64,000 bases of DNA from DASQFQ01 sp963722815 (GTDB lineage Bacteria > Actinomycetota > Thermoleophilia > Solirubrobacterales > Solirubrobacteraceae): NCBI GenBank assembly GCA_963722815.1, contig CAVROM010000002.1:261552-325551 (forward strand), read 5' to 3'. The position numbers and the translations under genes were made by a program. The notes below the pieces were generated by a model. That model saw only the letters and a program-made list of their open reading frames with translations, was not told the origin of the DNA and searched no databases. Shown in pieces: positions 45,378 through 54,306 of the stretch. Every line of letters starts with the position of its first letter. The first letter of the stretch is position 1.

Positions 45378-46516
45378 CGCCACCGCCGGCGGCGTTCCGG
45401 GACGGGTTCGGCCGCCTCCTGCAGCGTCGCGATCTGCGCCTGCAGGCGCTCGCGTTCCTCCTCCAGGCTGCGCGCGTAGTGCTCCGCCACGACCGCGCGC
45501 GCGGTCAGCGCCTGGCGCAGCACCATCGCGTCCTGCTCCGTCGCCCATTGCAGCCGCACGAGCCTCGCGAGCTCGCGCAGCGGCCCGGTCGCCGGATCCG
45601 CGTGCGGGTTCACCGAGCGGAACAGCTCGACGAGCTCGTAGGCGTGCGTGCGCGCGTCGTGGTGCGCGAGCACGAGCTCGCGGTTGACCTGGCCCATGTC
45701 CCGGTCGTAGTCGGCGAGGTCGGCGACGAGGCGGTCGCGGTCGAGGCTCCAGTCCGTCGCCTGGCCCGCGAAGTTGTCGGCCTCCATCGCGGCGTAGCGC
45801 TCCTGGGTGACCCAGCCGTCGCCACCGGCGAAGTCGAGCACGTAGGCCGCGCGGCCGCACGCCATCGCGTCGAGGATCGCGCGCGACTTCCCGACCACGA
45901 TGTCGGCCGTGGCGATCTCGCTCAGCGGGTCGGGCATCGAGACGCCGTGCGCGCCGACGGTCACGCATTCGATCCCGGCCTCGCCCCACGCCTCCACAAG
46001 CAGCTCCCGGCGACGCCCCGACGCGTAGTTGCCGAGCAGCACCGCGCGCCGCGGCCGCTCGCGGATCTCGCCCGGCGGGCTCAGCCGCTTGGTGTCGATC
46101 GGATGCCGCAGCCGCACCACTTGGCGCTCGCCGGCCAGCGCTTCGAGGTGGCGCGCGATGCGGTCGCTGCACACGACGACCACCGCGACGACGCCCGGCA
46201 GCTGCGGCGGGGACTGGAAGTCGTGGTAGGCGGACGGGGCGCGGAACACCTGCGGCGTCTCGGGCCAGCGGTCGGCGAGCGCGTAGGCCATCGCCGCGTC
46301 CTGGACCAGCAGCGCGTCGCAGGTCGCGGGGAGCCCCGCCTCCCCGATCGCCACGCGCAGCCCGCGGGAGAGCATGTACTCCGACATCGCCCCGCCCTCG
46401 GCCGCATGCACGGTCACCTCGTGCCCGAGCCGCTGCAGCTGCTCGGCGACGGTCAGCAGGTACGTCTCGCTGCCGCCGATGCCGACGAGGCCGTTCGTGG
46501 CCAGCACGATCTCCAT
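45374..46516 (-). CDS. Glycosyltransferase-like protein with C-terminal coiled coil
   Basis: 380 residues. N-terminal NGLVGIGGSETYLLTVAEQL and the second domain (AVLLGNYASGRRRELLVEAW; VVGKSRAILDAMACGRAAYV) match GT-B enzymes of the GT4 type; the KSRAILDAMACG segment is the nucleotide-sugar site with altered E-x7-E. The C-terminus (EHYARSLEEERERLQAQIAT) is a coiled coil, unusual for this family, and may mediate oligomerisation or membrane-complex assembly. ATG 46516 is 16 bp after the NagZ stop; the stop overlaps the acyltransferase. Donor and acceptor unknown. Confidence 0.78.
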   Translation of the reverse strand: MEIVLATNGLVGIGGSETYLLTVAEQLQRLGHEVTVHAAEGGAMSEYMLSRGLRVAIGEAGLPATCDALLVQDAAMAYALADRWPETPQVFRAPSAYHDFQSPPQLPGVVAVVVVCSDRIARHLEALAGERQVVRLRHPIDTKRLSPPGEIRERPRRAVLLGNYASGRRRELLVEAWGEAGIECVTVGAHGVSMPDPLSEIATADIVVGKSRAILDAMACGRAAYVLDFAGGDGWVTQERYAAMEADNFAGQATDWSLDRDRLVADLADYDRDMGQVNRELVLAHHDARTHAYELVELFRSVNPHADPATGPLRELARLVRLQWATEQDAMVLRQALTARAVVAEHYARSLEEERERLQAQIATLQEAAEPVPERRRRWR

Positions 46517-46531
46517 CGGCGTAGTCTCGCC

Positions 46532-47674
46532 TTACCGGCGCGGCGCGTGCAATCCAAGCTCGCGCTTGAGCGCGAGCACCCGCGCGGCGGACTCCTCGAC
46601 GCGGCGGCGGAACGCCGGCGAGCGCCGCGCCTCGGCGAGCAGCGCGCGCAGCACCCGCAGGTGGCTGCCGGGCCCGGTCGTGAGCACCAGGTCGGCGCCC
46701 GCGCGCACCGAGCGTACGCCCGCGACCGCAGGGCCGGAGCGCTCGGTGACCGCCTTCGCCTCGATCGAGTCGGTGACGATCACGCCGCGGAACCCGAGCC
46801 GTTGGCGCAGCAGCCGCTGGAGCACGTAGGACGACTGCGAGGCGATCGCGCCGGGGTCGAGCGAGGGGTAGACGGCGTGCGACGCCATCACGAGCGGCAC
46901 ACGCGCGGCGATCGCGGCGCGGAACGGCGGCAGGTCCTCGCCGAGCAACTGCTCCGGCGTGCGGGTGAGGCTGACCGGCGCGTCGTCGGTGTTCTCGCTC
47001 GCGGCGCCGAGGCCGGGGAAGTGCTTGGCGGTGGCGGCGACGTGGGTGCCGCGGTAGCCCTCGACCGCCGCGCGGGTGAGCGCCGCGACCTGCTTCGCAT
47101 CGCCGGGGAAGGAGCGGCCGCGCATCACCGGGCCGCTCGCGACGTCGGCGACCGGCGCGAGGTTGACGTTGACGCCCGCGGCGCGCAGGTCGTGGGCGGC
47201 GGCGCGGGCGTCGGCGCGGGCGCGCTCCGGCGTCGCCGCGGCGGCCTGGCCGGCCGCGGGCGCCGCCCACGTGAGGTTGCGGATCTCGCCGCCCTCCTGG
47301 TCGGTGGCCACGAGCGCAGCGCCACCCGCCGCGCGCTGGAGCCGGGCGGTCAGGCGCGTGAGCGCGGGCTTGGAGGCGATGTTGTCCTTGAACAGGATCA
47401 CGCCCGCGGCGCGGCCCGCCTTGAGCGCCTCGGGGACGTAGCCGGGCGGCCCGGAGCCGGCGAAGCGCATGACCACGAGCTGCCCGACCTGGCGGCGGAG
47501 CAAGAGCTTGCGCGCCTCCTTGACCGGCGGCGGCGTCGGGGTCGCGCTCGCGCGCGGGGCCGTGGAGCGGGGCTGCGGGTCGTCGTGGCCGGCGCCGACC
47601 GCGACGCCGACCACCAGCGCGAGCGCGGCGGCGACCACGAGGGCCAGCCGCCGCCGCCGAGCCTCGGGCGTCAC
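46532..47674 (-). CDS. Beta-N-acetylhexosaminidase, GH3 (NagZ type), membrane-anchored
   Basis: 380 residues. After an N-terminal anchor (LALVVAAALALVVGVAVG) and a Pro/Thr linker, the GH3 barrel shows LVATDQEGGEIRNLT, AKHFPGLGAASENTDDAPVS (KHFPG motif with the His/Asp region, here AASENTDD rather than the usual xTxxDSH) and the nucleophile Asp in GVIVTDSIEAKAV. Removes N-acetylglucosamine from peptidoglycan or other glycans outside the membrane. GTG 47674 overlaps the M28 peptidase stop (GTGA). The altered acid/base loop leaves some doubt about full activity. Confidence 0.85.
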   Translation of the reverse strand: MTPEARRRRLALVVAAALALVVGVAVGAGHDDPQPRSTAPRASATPTPPPVKEARKLLLRRQVGQLVVMRFAGSGPPGYVPEALKAGRAAGVILFKDNIASKPALTRLTARLQRAAGGAALVATDQEGGEIRNLTWAAPAAGQAAAATPERARADARAAAHDLRAAGVNVNLAPVADVASGPVMRGRSFPGDAKQVAALTRAAVEGYRGTHVAATAKHFPGLGAASENTDDAPVSLTRTPEQLLGEDLPPFRAAIAARVPLVMASHAVYPSLDPGAIASQSSYVLQRLLRQRLGFRGVIVTDSIEAKAVTERSGPAVAGVRSVRAGADLVLTTGPGSHLRVLRALLAEARRSPAFRRRVEESAARVLALKRELGLHAPRR

Positions 47675-48930
47675 CCGGAGAGCTCCCGCAGCGCCTGGCC
47701 GGCGGCTTCGCCGAGCTCGGTCATGACGTCGCGGTCGACCCGGTTGAGCACATCGCAGCGCTGGTGGTAGCAGGGGTCGAGCGGCCGCCCGGCGCGGCCG
47801 CCGAACACGCGCGCCTCGCGCGCCGTCTTGCGCTCCTCCGAGCCCGAGTACAGCCCGGCGGCGGAGATGCCCGCGGCGGCGAACGGCGCGTGGTCGGAGC
47901 TCGCGCCGATCGTGATCGTCTCGTAGCGGAGCCTGCGCGCGCGCAGCGCCTTGACGAGTGCGTCGCGCACGCGGCCGGCGCCGTAGAGGTAGCGGACGGC
48001 GTTGGGCGAGCCGAGCATGTCGAGGTTGAGGTAGCCGGCGATGCGGCGGCGCTCGGCGGGGCTGAGCGAGGCGACGTAGCGGCGCGACCCGTAGAGCCCG
48101 AGCTCCTCCGCGCCCCAGAACCCGAACCGCAGCCCGCGCTGGTTGCGCAGGCGCTCGGCCAGCGCGAGCGTGACCGCCACCCCGCTGCCGTTGTCGTTGA
48201 TGCCCGGCCCCTCGCGCACGGAATCGAGGTGGGCGCCGACCATCACGGCCCGCCGCGGCCGCCCGGGTTGCTCGGCGATCACGTTGCGTGTGAGCCGGTT
48301 CTCGGCCACGGTGTCGACCGCCAGCCGCGCGCGGCCGGTGAGCTTGAGCGCTCCGGCGCCGGCCGACACGGCGGGGATCTCCAGCCCGGGCCGGATCAGC
48401 GAGCCGCCCACCGGCAGCGCGCTGCGCGGGTCGGCGACCACCAGCCCGCTCGCTCCCGCCTACTCCGCGTTGCGCGCCTTGGCGCGGAACGGGCAGCGTC
48501 CGCGGGCGGCGATCGCGATCCGCCCGCGCGCGCGGCGCAGCTCGGCGGGGCTGCAGGCGAGGCCGACGAGCGCGACCGGCGCGGTCGCGCGCCCCGGGCC
48601 GGAGTAGCGCAGCGTCAGCACCGGGATGCGCTTGCCGCCGACCTGCAGGACCGGCGGGGTGCGGTCGCGGAAGACCGGGAACGGGACGGCCTGGAACCGG
48701 ACGCGATAGCCGGCGGCGCGCAGCCGGTCGGCGACGTAGTCGACCGAGGCGGCGTAGCCGGGCGTGCCGGCCGCCCGCGTGTTGCGGTTGCGGTCGCCGA
48801 TCCGGCCGAGCGCGCGCAGGTGCGCGGTGGCGGCCGATGGCAGCGACCAGCCGGGCGTGGGCTTCTTGTCGCCGCCGCAGCCCCCGACCGCCAGCACGGC
48901 CACGACTCCCAGGAGGATCGGGGCGCGCAT
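47671..48930 (-). CDS. M28 aminopeptidase lipoprotein with PA domain, interrupted by in-frame TAG
   Basis: About 419 codons. Lipoprotein signal (LLGVVAVLAVGGC), then a protease-associated (PA) domain (GRIAIAARGRCPFRAKARNAE) and a zinc peptidase M28 domain with ligands in VGAHLDSV, GINDNGSG, WGAEELGLYG, LNLDMLG and HQRCDV. Codon 157 (48462-48460) is TAG, inside the PA domain right after RNAE and before AGASGLVVAD, with the same frame open on both sides. ATG 48930 directly follows the previous stop. An outer-surface dizinc aminopeptidase that trims peptides, unless the stop is real. Confidence 0.85.
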
Positions 48931-50167
48931 CTACCCGTGCGCGAACAGCGCCAGCGCGGGGACCGCGGCCAGCGCGACCAGCAGGCCGTCGCGCGGCGCC
49001 GCCCTCAGCCGCGCTCGCGCGGCCGCGACGCCCGCGCGGAAGCCCGCCGCCTCCGCCGCCACCCAGTTGCGGACGACACCCGCCACCGGCTTGGGCGTCA
49101 TCTCGACCGTCCCGAGCTCGTCGACCAGCGAGCGCCCCGACGCGATCAGGCGGCCGCCGGAGTCGAGGCCGTCGAGGATCGCGCTCGCCTCACGGGCCGG
49201 TGGTACCGCGCGGATGCGCCACAGCGCGCGGCGGAAGGTCTCGCGCAGCCCGGCCGGCCCGGCCGCGGCGCGCAGCCACGTCGCCACCAGGACCAGCAGG
49301 CCGGCGCGGGTGCCGCGTTGCAGCGCCTCGTCGAGGCCGAGGCCGGCGATCAGCGTCGCCGCCGCCGCGCTGACGAACAGCAGCGCGGTCAGCGCCAGCC
49401 CGAGCCCGAGCGCCTCCGGGTCGCAGCGCGAGACCGCCCACGCCACCGCCAGCCATGCGGCGACGCTCGCCAGCAGCGCCCACCACGTCCCGCTCAGCAG
49501 CAGCGCGAAGGCGATCCCCGCCGCGAGCGTGATCGCGCGCGGATCGAAGCGCTTCGATCCGCGGTCCTCCGACGGCCCCGCCGCGAGCGCGTGGACCTCG
49601 CTCGGCTGCGCCGGCCACGAACTGAGCGCCCAGCGGTAGACGAGTACCTGGGTGACGGTGTAGAAGGCCGCGAGGCCGACGTTCAGCACCACCGTCACGA
49701 TCAGCGCGCCGCGCTCACCCTCCGGCAGGATCCCGAGCCAGCCGGTGAGCGTGTCGTAGCTGCCGACATAGGCGTCGACGCCGCCGAGCACGATCCAGAT
49801 CGCGGCGGCGGTCAGCACGGCGTAGTGCGTGAGGCGGATCGCGAAGCAGGCGGCGATCTGCAGCGGCAGGCCCGCTGCCGCGGCGGTGCAGCGCGCCGAG
49901 CAGCGGGGCGGTCAGCGCCTGGGTGAGTGGGCCGTTCACGCGCGCGGGGCCCATGACCGCCACGGTCTGCAACATCGCTGCCGCGCTCGCCCCGTAGCCG
50001 GCGCGCACGCCCCGGAGCGCCGCCGCGCGCGCGAGCGCGATCCCGCCCGCGAGCGCAATCCAGAACTGCGCCGACGGCGCTGCGCGGGCCGCCAGGAACG
50101 ACACGGTGGCGACGTGCGCGAGCCCGGTGGTGGTCGGGGCGGGGGGATCGGAGGGCGGCACGAACAT
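48931..50167 (-). CDS. Multi-pass membrane protein of unknown function (one frameshift)
   Basis: About 411 residues with five to six predicted membrane segments (FWIALAGGIALARAAALRGV; LTAAAIWIVLGGVDAYV; LNVGLAAFYTVTQVLVYRWA; AAGIAFALLLSGTWWALLAS; AVPALALFAH at the end) and an Arg-rich cytoplasmic stretch near the C-terminus. It resembles Yip1-like membrane proteins only loosely. One +1 shift near 49885 joins the N-terminal and C-terminal frames; 1237 bp agrees. ATG 50167 starts the operon that continues with the M28 gene without a gap. Function unknown. Confidence 0.65.
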
Positions 50168-50236
50168 CGATTGTCGCGCGCGTGGGCTCAAGGCGGAGCG
50201 GGATTCCGCCGACTGCACCACTCAGGGATCCCTGAC

Positions 50237-52471
50237 ATGACGTCGCCCGCCCATCTCCTCAGGTCCGCGCGCGCACGCGCCGGCGCGCTGCTGGGCACCT
50301 CCTCCACCTCGCTGAGCGTCGCCGAGCAGCGCTTCCGTCGCGTCTTCGAGGACTCGCCGACGCCGATGGCGCTCGCCGAACTCGACATGACGGTGCTCGA
50401 CGTCAATCGGGCGCTCGCGAAGTTCCTGGGCCGGGAAGTCGCCGACATCGTGGGCGAGAACGTCGCCGCGTTCAGCGAGCCCGAGGACATGCTCGTCCAG
50501 CGCGGGCTCCATGAGTCGCTGCTCGCCGGCGAGATGGCGCACTACACGATTGAGAAGCGCTACCGGCAGGCCGACGGCACGCACGTGCTGGGAGAGGTGA
50601 CCGTCTCCCTCGTCCGCGACGAGCGTGGCCGCCCCGTCTCCCTGCAGTCCCAGATCCGGGACATCTCCGAGCAGCGCCGCACCGCCGAGGCGCTCGACCG
50701 CCGTGCCCGCTACAGCGAGGCCGCCGCGGAGCTCGGCCGGATCGCGCTGGTCGCCGCCGACATGCGCGAGCTGGCCGAGCGGCTCGCGGAGGTCGTCGCC
50801 GAGCGGCTCGGCGCGGACACCTGCCAGATCATCGAAGTCGACGGCGTCGAGTTGCACTGCCTCGCGGTCCACGGCACCGACATCGGCCGCAGCCAGGGCG
50901 AGCGCTGGACGATGCGCGAGCGCTCGCTCGCCGGGCTGGTGTTCGGGACCGACGGGCCGCTGGTGGTCGAGGACCTGGCCAACAGCGAGCTCGACGCCTC
51001 GGCGGGACTGCTCGCCTCCGGCATGCGCAGCACCATGGGCGTCTCCGTCGAGGGCCGCGACGGGCCGGCCGGCATGGTCGCGGTGTTCAGCCGCGAGCGC
51101 CGCTCCTGGACTCACGAGGAGTCGTCGTTCCTGCACGTCGTCGCCAACGTCATGGGTTCGGCGATCGAGCGCTCGACGCGCGAGGAGGCCGCCGTCCACC
51201 GCGCGCTGCACGACCCGCTGACCGGGCTGCCGAACCGCGACCTGTTCGCCGACCGGCTGGCGCTCACGCTCGCCCGCGCGCGCCGCGGCGGGCCGCTGCC
51301 GGCCGTCCTGATCGCCGACCTCGACCAGTTCAAGCTGATCAACGACTCGCTCGGCCACCACGCCGGTGACGAGCTGCTGTGCGCGGTCGCGCCGCGGCTC
51401 GCCGCCGCGGTGCGGGACACGGACACGGTCGCGCGCTTCGGCGGCGACGAGTTCGTCGTGCTGTGCGACGGCGTGGGGAGCGAGGAGCAGGCGCTCGAAC
51501 TCGCCAGGCGGCTCGCCGCGGAGCTCGACGAGCCGCTCCAGGTCGGCGGCGCGCCGGTCTACATCTCGGCCTCGTTCGGGGTCGCCTACGCCGGCGCCGA
51601 CAGCGACGCCGAGGGGCTCTTGCGCGACGCCGACGCCGCGCTGTACCGCGCGAAGGCGCGCGGCCGCGGACGCTGCGAGCTGTTCGACGCCCCGATGCGC
51701 GCGCAGGCGATGGCGCGGCTCGAGATCGAGACCGGGCTGCGGGTCGCGCTCGGCACCGACCAGCTCGTCCTGCACTACCAGCCGGTGGTCGACCTCGCGA
51801 GCGGCGCGACGCTGGCGCTCGAGGCGCTGATGCGCTGGCGCCATCCCGTGCGCGGCTCGGTGTCGCCCGGCGAGTTCATCCCGGTCGCCGAGGAGAGCGG
51901 GCTGATCGTGCCGCTGGGCCGCTGGGCGCTGCTCGAGGCGTGCGCCCAGGCCGCGGCGCTGGGGGCCGACGGGCCGCCGGTGAGCGTCAACCTCTCCGCG
52001 CGCCAGCTCGCCCATCCGGGGATCGTCGAGCACGTCGTCGAGGCGCTCGACAGCACCGGGCTGCCGGCCGGCCGGCTGTGGCTGGAGCTGACCGAGACCG
52101 CGCTGTTCGAGGAGGCCGACGCGCCGCTGCCGGTGCTGCACGAGCTGAAGGCGCTCGGCGTCCTGCTCGTGCTCGACGACTTCGGGACCGGCTACTCGTC
52201 GCTCGCATACCTCCAGCGCTTCCCGCTCGACGCGCTGAAGATCGACCGTGCGTTCGTGGCCGAGATGACCGAGGACACGCGCGCCGCGGCGCTGGTCGAG
52301 GCGATCGCGACGATGGCGCGCTCGCTGGGGCTGACCGTGGTGCCGGAGGGGATCGAGACCGAGGCGCAGCGCGACGCGCTGCTCGCGCTCGGGTGCCGCT
52401 ACGGCCAGGGCTTCCTGTTGGGGCGCCCGGCGCCGCCGAGCGTGTCCCGGGACTCGGTGGCCGCGGCCTAG
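50237..52471 (+). CDS. PAS-GAF-GGDEF-EAL cyclic-di-GMP signalling protein
   Basis: 744 residues, no membrane segment. PAS (about 30-150; FRRVFEDSPTPMALAELDMT), GAF (about 160-320), GGDEF (about 325-490; DFGG-type A-site intact as RFGGDEFVVL, with DLDQFKLINDSLGHHAGDEL) and EAL (about 505-735; LEALMRWRHP, DDFGTGYSS, EGIETEAQ). Both catalytic motifs look intact, so it can in principle make and degrade c-di-GMP, with PAS/GAF input. ATG 50237 is chosen by domain start. It stands alone on its strand and converges with a FAD oxidase gene (4-bp overlap). Confidence 0.93.
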   Translation: MTSPAHLLRSARARAGALLGTSSTSLSVAEQRFRRVFEDSPTPMALAELDMTVLDVNRALAKFLGREVADIVGENVAAFSEPEDMLVQRGLHESLLAGEMAHYTIEKRYRQADGTHVLGEVTVSLVRDERGRPVSLQSQIRDISEQRRTAEALDRRARYSEAAAELGRIALVAADMRELAERLAEVVAERLGADTCQIIEVDGVELHCLAVHGTDIGRSQGERWTMRERSLAGLVFGTDGPLVVEDLANSELDASAGLLASGMRSTMGVSVEGRDGPAGMVAVFSRERRSWTHEESSFLHVVANVMGSAIERSTREEAAVHRALHDPLTGLPNRDLFADRLALTLARARRGGPLPAVLIADLDQFKLINDSLGHHAGDELLCAVAPRLAAAVRDTDTVARFGGDEFVVLCDGVGSEEQALELARRLAAELDEPLQVGGAPVYISASFGVAYAGADSDAEGLLRDADAALYRAKARGRGRCELFDAPMRAQAMARLEIETGLRVALGTDQLVLHYQPVVDLASGATLALEALMRWRHPVRGSVSPGEFIPVAEESGLIVPLGRWALLEACAQAAALGADGPPVSVNLSARQLAHPGIVEHVVEALDSTGLPAGRLWLELTETALFEEADAPLPVLHELKALGVLLVLDDFGTGYSSLAYLQRFPLDALKIDRAFVAEMTEDTRAAALVEAIATMARSLGLTVVPEGIETEAQRDALLALGCRYGQGFLLGRPAPPSVSRDSVAAA

Positions 52472-53553
52472 AACCGCGTCGCGGCGAGCTCCGGCGGGAT
52501 CTTCGCCGGCTTGCCGAGGACCGCGTCGGCGACGAGCCGGGCGGAGCCGGGGCCGAGCGAGACGCCCCACGGGCCGTGGCCGGTGGCCAGGAAGAGACCC
52601 TGCGTGGCGAGCGGGCCGAGCAGCGGGCGGCCGTCGGGGCTGGCGGGGCGCGCGCAGGCGCGGACCGAGGCGGCGTGGGTGCCGGCCAGCTGGGGGATGA
52701 AGCGCGTGCCGCGCTCGAGCAGGGCGGGCGCGAGCTCGGCGGGGTCCGGCTGCTCGGGCAGGAACGTCGAGCCGAGCGCGGAGACGCCGCCGCGGGTGAC
52801 GATGCTGAACAGCGGGCCGGCGGCGCCGCCCGAGGTCTTGAGGCTCTCGATGCCGGTCTCCTCGATCGAGTGGCGCGGCGGGTGGCTGAGGCGGAGCTCG
52901 ACGTTGACGCCCCACGACGGCACGACCGGCCGCCAGGCGCCGGAGGGGTCGACGAGCGCGGCGCTCCACGGGCCGGCGGCCACGACGACCGCGCAGGCGG
53001 GCTCCTCTCCCTGCGGCGTGCGGACCCCCACGGCGCGCGCGCCTTCGACGATCGGCGTGGCGAGCACGCCTTCGCGGATCTCCGCGCCGGCCTCGCGGGC
53101 GCGGGCGGCGAACGCCCGGGTGGCGGCGGCGGGTGGGACGGGGCGGCCGGTGTCGAGGCGGAAGGCGGCGAGGTCGTCGGCGAGCGCGGGCTCGAGGTCG
53201 TGGGGCGCGTCGAGCGCCTCGGCGGCGAGCTCCGGGAACTGCCCGGCGATCTCCGTGCGGATCGGCTCCAGCGCCGCTGCGTCCTCGCCCACGACGAGCA
53301 CGCCGACGACCTCCGTCGGCAGCTCGAACCCGTGCCCGAGCTCGGCGTAGAACGCCTCGGACGCCGCGAAGATGTCCGTCAGCGCCTCGTCCATCGGGTG
53401 CTGGAGCAGGCCGGAGTTGCGGCCGGACGCGCCGGCGGCGACCTCCTCGCGCTCGTAGAGCCGGACGCGCGCGCCGTCCTCGGCGAGAAAGGCGGCGAGC
53501 GCGCAGCCGATGATCCCGCCCCCGACGATGGCGACGTCCGCGTTTGCGCTCAC
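52468..53553 (-). CDS. FAD-dependent amino-acid/glycine-oxidase-type oxidoreductase (DAO family)
   Basis: 361 residues. FAD fold: VAIVGGGIIGCALAAFLAED and LYEREEVAAGASGRNSGLLQ; the C-terminus has FLATGHGPWGVSLGPGSARL, the DAO family closing motif. Oxidises a D-amino acid, glycine derivative or related amine. GTG 53553 gives the fold at the extreme N-terminus; a -10 box TAGCCT lies 7 bp upstream (leaderless). Neighbours (molybdenum cofactor genes) do not define the substrate. Confidence 0.85.
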   Translation of the reverse strand: MSANADVAIVGGGIIGCALAAFLAEDGARVRLYEREEVAAGASGRNSGLLQHPMDEALTDIFAASEAFYAELGHGFELPTEVVGVLVVGEDAAALEPIRTEIAGQFPELAAEALDAPHDLEPALADDLAAFRLDTGRPVPPAAATRAFAARAREAGAEIREGVLATPIVEGARAVGVRTPQGEEPACAVVVAAGPWSAALVDPSGAWRPVVPSWGVNVELRLSHPPRHSIEETGIESLKTSGGAAGPLFSIVTRGGVSALGSTFLPEQPDPAELAPALLERGTRFIPQLAGTHAASVRACARPASPDGRPLLGPLATQGLFLATGHGPWGVSLGPGSARLVADAVLGKPAKIPPELAATRF

Positions 53554-53576
53554 CGGGGGCAGGCTAACGTCCGGGC
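53554..53576. promoter_or_regulatory. Overlapping leaderless promoters, DAO-type oxidase and DUF6457 gene
   Basis: Minus: TAGCCT (53566-53561), 7 bp, GTG 53553. Plus: TAACGT (53565-53570), 6 bp, ATG 53577. The -10 hexamers share two base pairs, as at 36470-36479. Confidence 0.5.
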
Positions 53577-53783
53577 ATGGCTCCCACCGCAGAGGAATGG
53601 ATCGCCCGCTTCGCCGAGGCATTGGGCAAGCCCGCGCCCGACGAGGACACGATCGAGGCGATCCTCGAGCTCGCCTCCGTGGCCGCGCATTCGTCCGAGC
53701 GCAAGGCGGCGCCGATTGCCTGCTGGCTCGCGGCGGGCGGCGACATCGCCGAGGCCCAGCGGATCGCCGAGTCGCTCAGCTGA
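53577..53783 (+). CDS. Small helical protein, DUF6457-like
   Basis: 68 residues: EEWIARFAEALGKPAPDEDT, then ILELASVAAHSSERKAAPIA and CWLAAGGD. This pattern is that of the small DUF6457 proteins found next to molybdenum-cofactor genes in actinobacteria. A -10 box TAACGT ends 6 bp upstream of ATG 53577 (leaderless). Convergent with the MobA-like gene, overlapping 8 bp, which keeps the usual association. Biochemical role unknown; an accessory or carrier role in cofactor handling is a guess. Confidence 0.75.
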   Translation: MAPTAEEWIARFAEALGKPAPDEDTIEAILELASVAAHSSERKAAPIACWLAAGGDIAEAQRIAESLS

Positions 53784-54306
53784 GCGTGGCTTCGGCCCGC
53801 GCCAGCGCGTCCGGGTCGTTGATCCCGACGAGCTCCCCGGGATCGGCCTCGACAGGAGCGGCGCCGAGCTCGGCCAGCACCGCCCGCACCGCGGTCTCGC
53901 GCGCCAGGCCGGCGAGGAGGAGCGGCAGCGCCGACGGCTCGTAGCGGGCGGGAAACGCCTCGCCCGCCGGCGCGGCAATCCCTCGCGCCGACGCCAGCCG
54001 CGCGATCAGCCCGGGGCTGACGAACGGCATGTCGCACGCGAGCGCGACGACGGGCCCACCCGCCCGCTCGAGCGCAGCGACCAGCCCGGTGAGGGGGTGC
54101 GAGGGAGCCTCCGGCTCGTCCCACACCGGCACCTCCAGCGGCGGGAGGGAGGAACCCGGCTTGGCCACCACCACCGCCTCCAACCCCGCCTCGGCGGCGG
54201 CGGCAAGGGGCCAGGCGATGAGCGGCCTCCCGCCCAGCCGCACCGTCGCCTTCGGCGTCCCCATCCGGCGCGAGAGGCCCCCGGCCAAGATCACGGCGAG
54301 GGTCAC
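53776..54306 (-). CDS. mobA: Molybdenum cofactor guanylyltransferase (MobA-like NTP transferase)
   Basis: 176 residues. Attaches GMP to molybdopterin. The nucleotide-binding loop VILAGGLSRRMGTPKATVRL (LAGGxSxRMGxxK) and the metal-binding VALACDMPFVSP are clear. GTG 54306 overlaps the FHA-protease stop (GTGA). Somewhat short versus the 190-200 residues typical of MobA; a related nucleotidyltransferase is possible. No other molybdenum genes are in the window. Confidence 0.8.
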   Translation of the reverse strand: MTLAVILAGGLSRRMGTPKATVRLGGRPLIAWPLAAAAEAGLEAVVVAKPGSSLPPLEVPVWDEPEAPSHPLTGLVAALERAGGPVVALACDMPFVSPGLIARLASARGIAAPAGEAFPARYEPSALPLLLAGLARETAVRAVLAELGAAPVEADPGELVGINDPDALARAEATLS

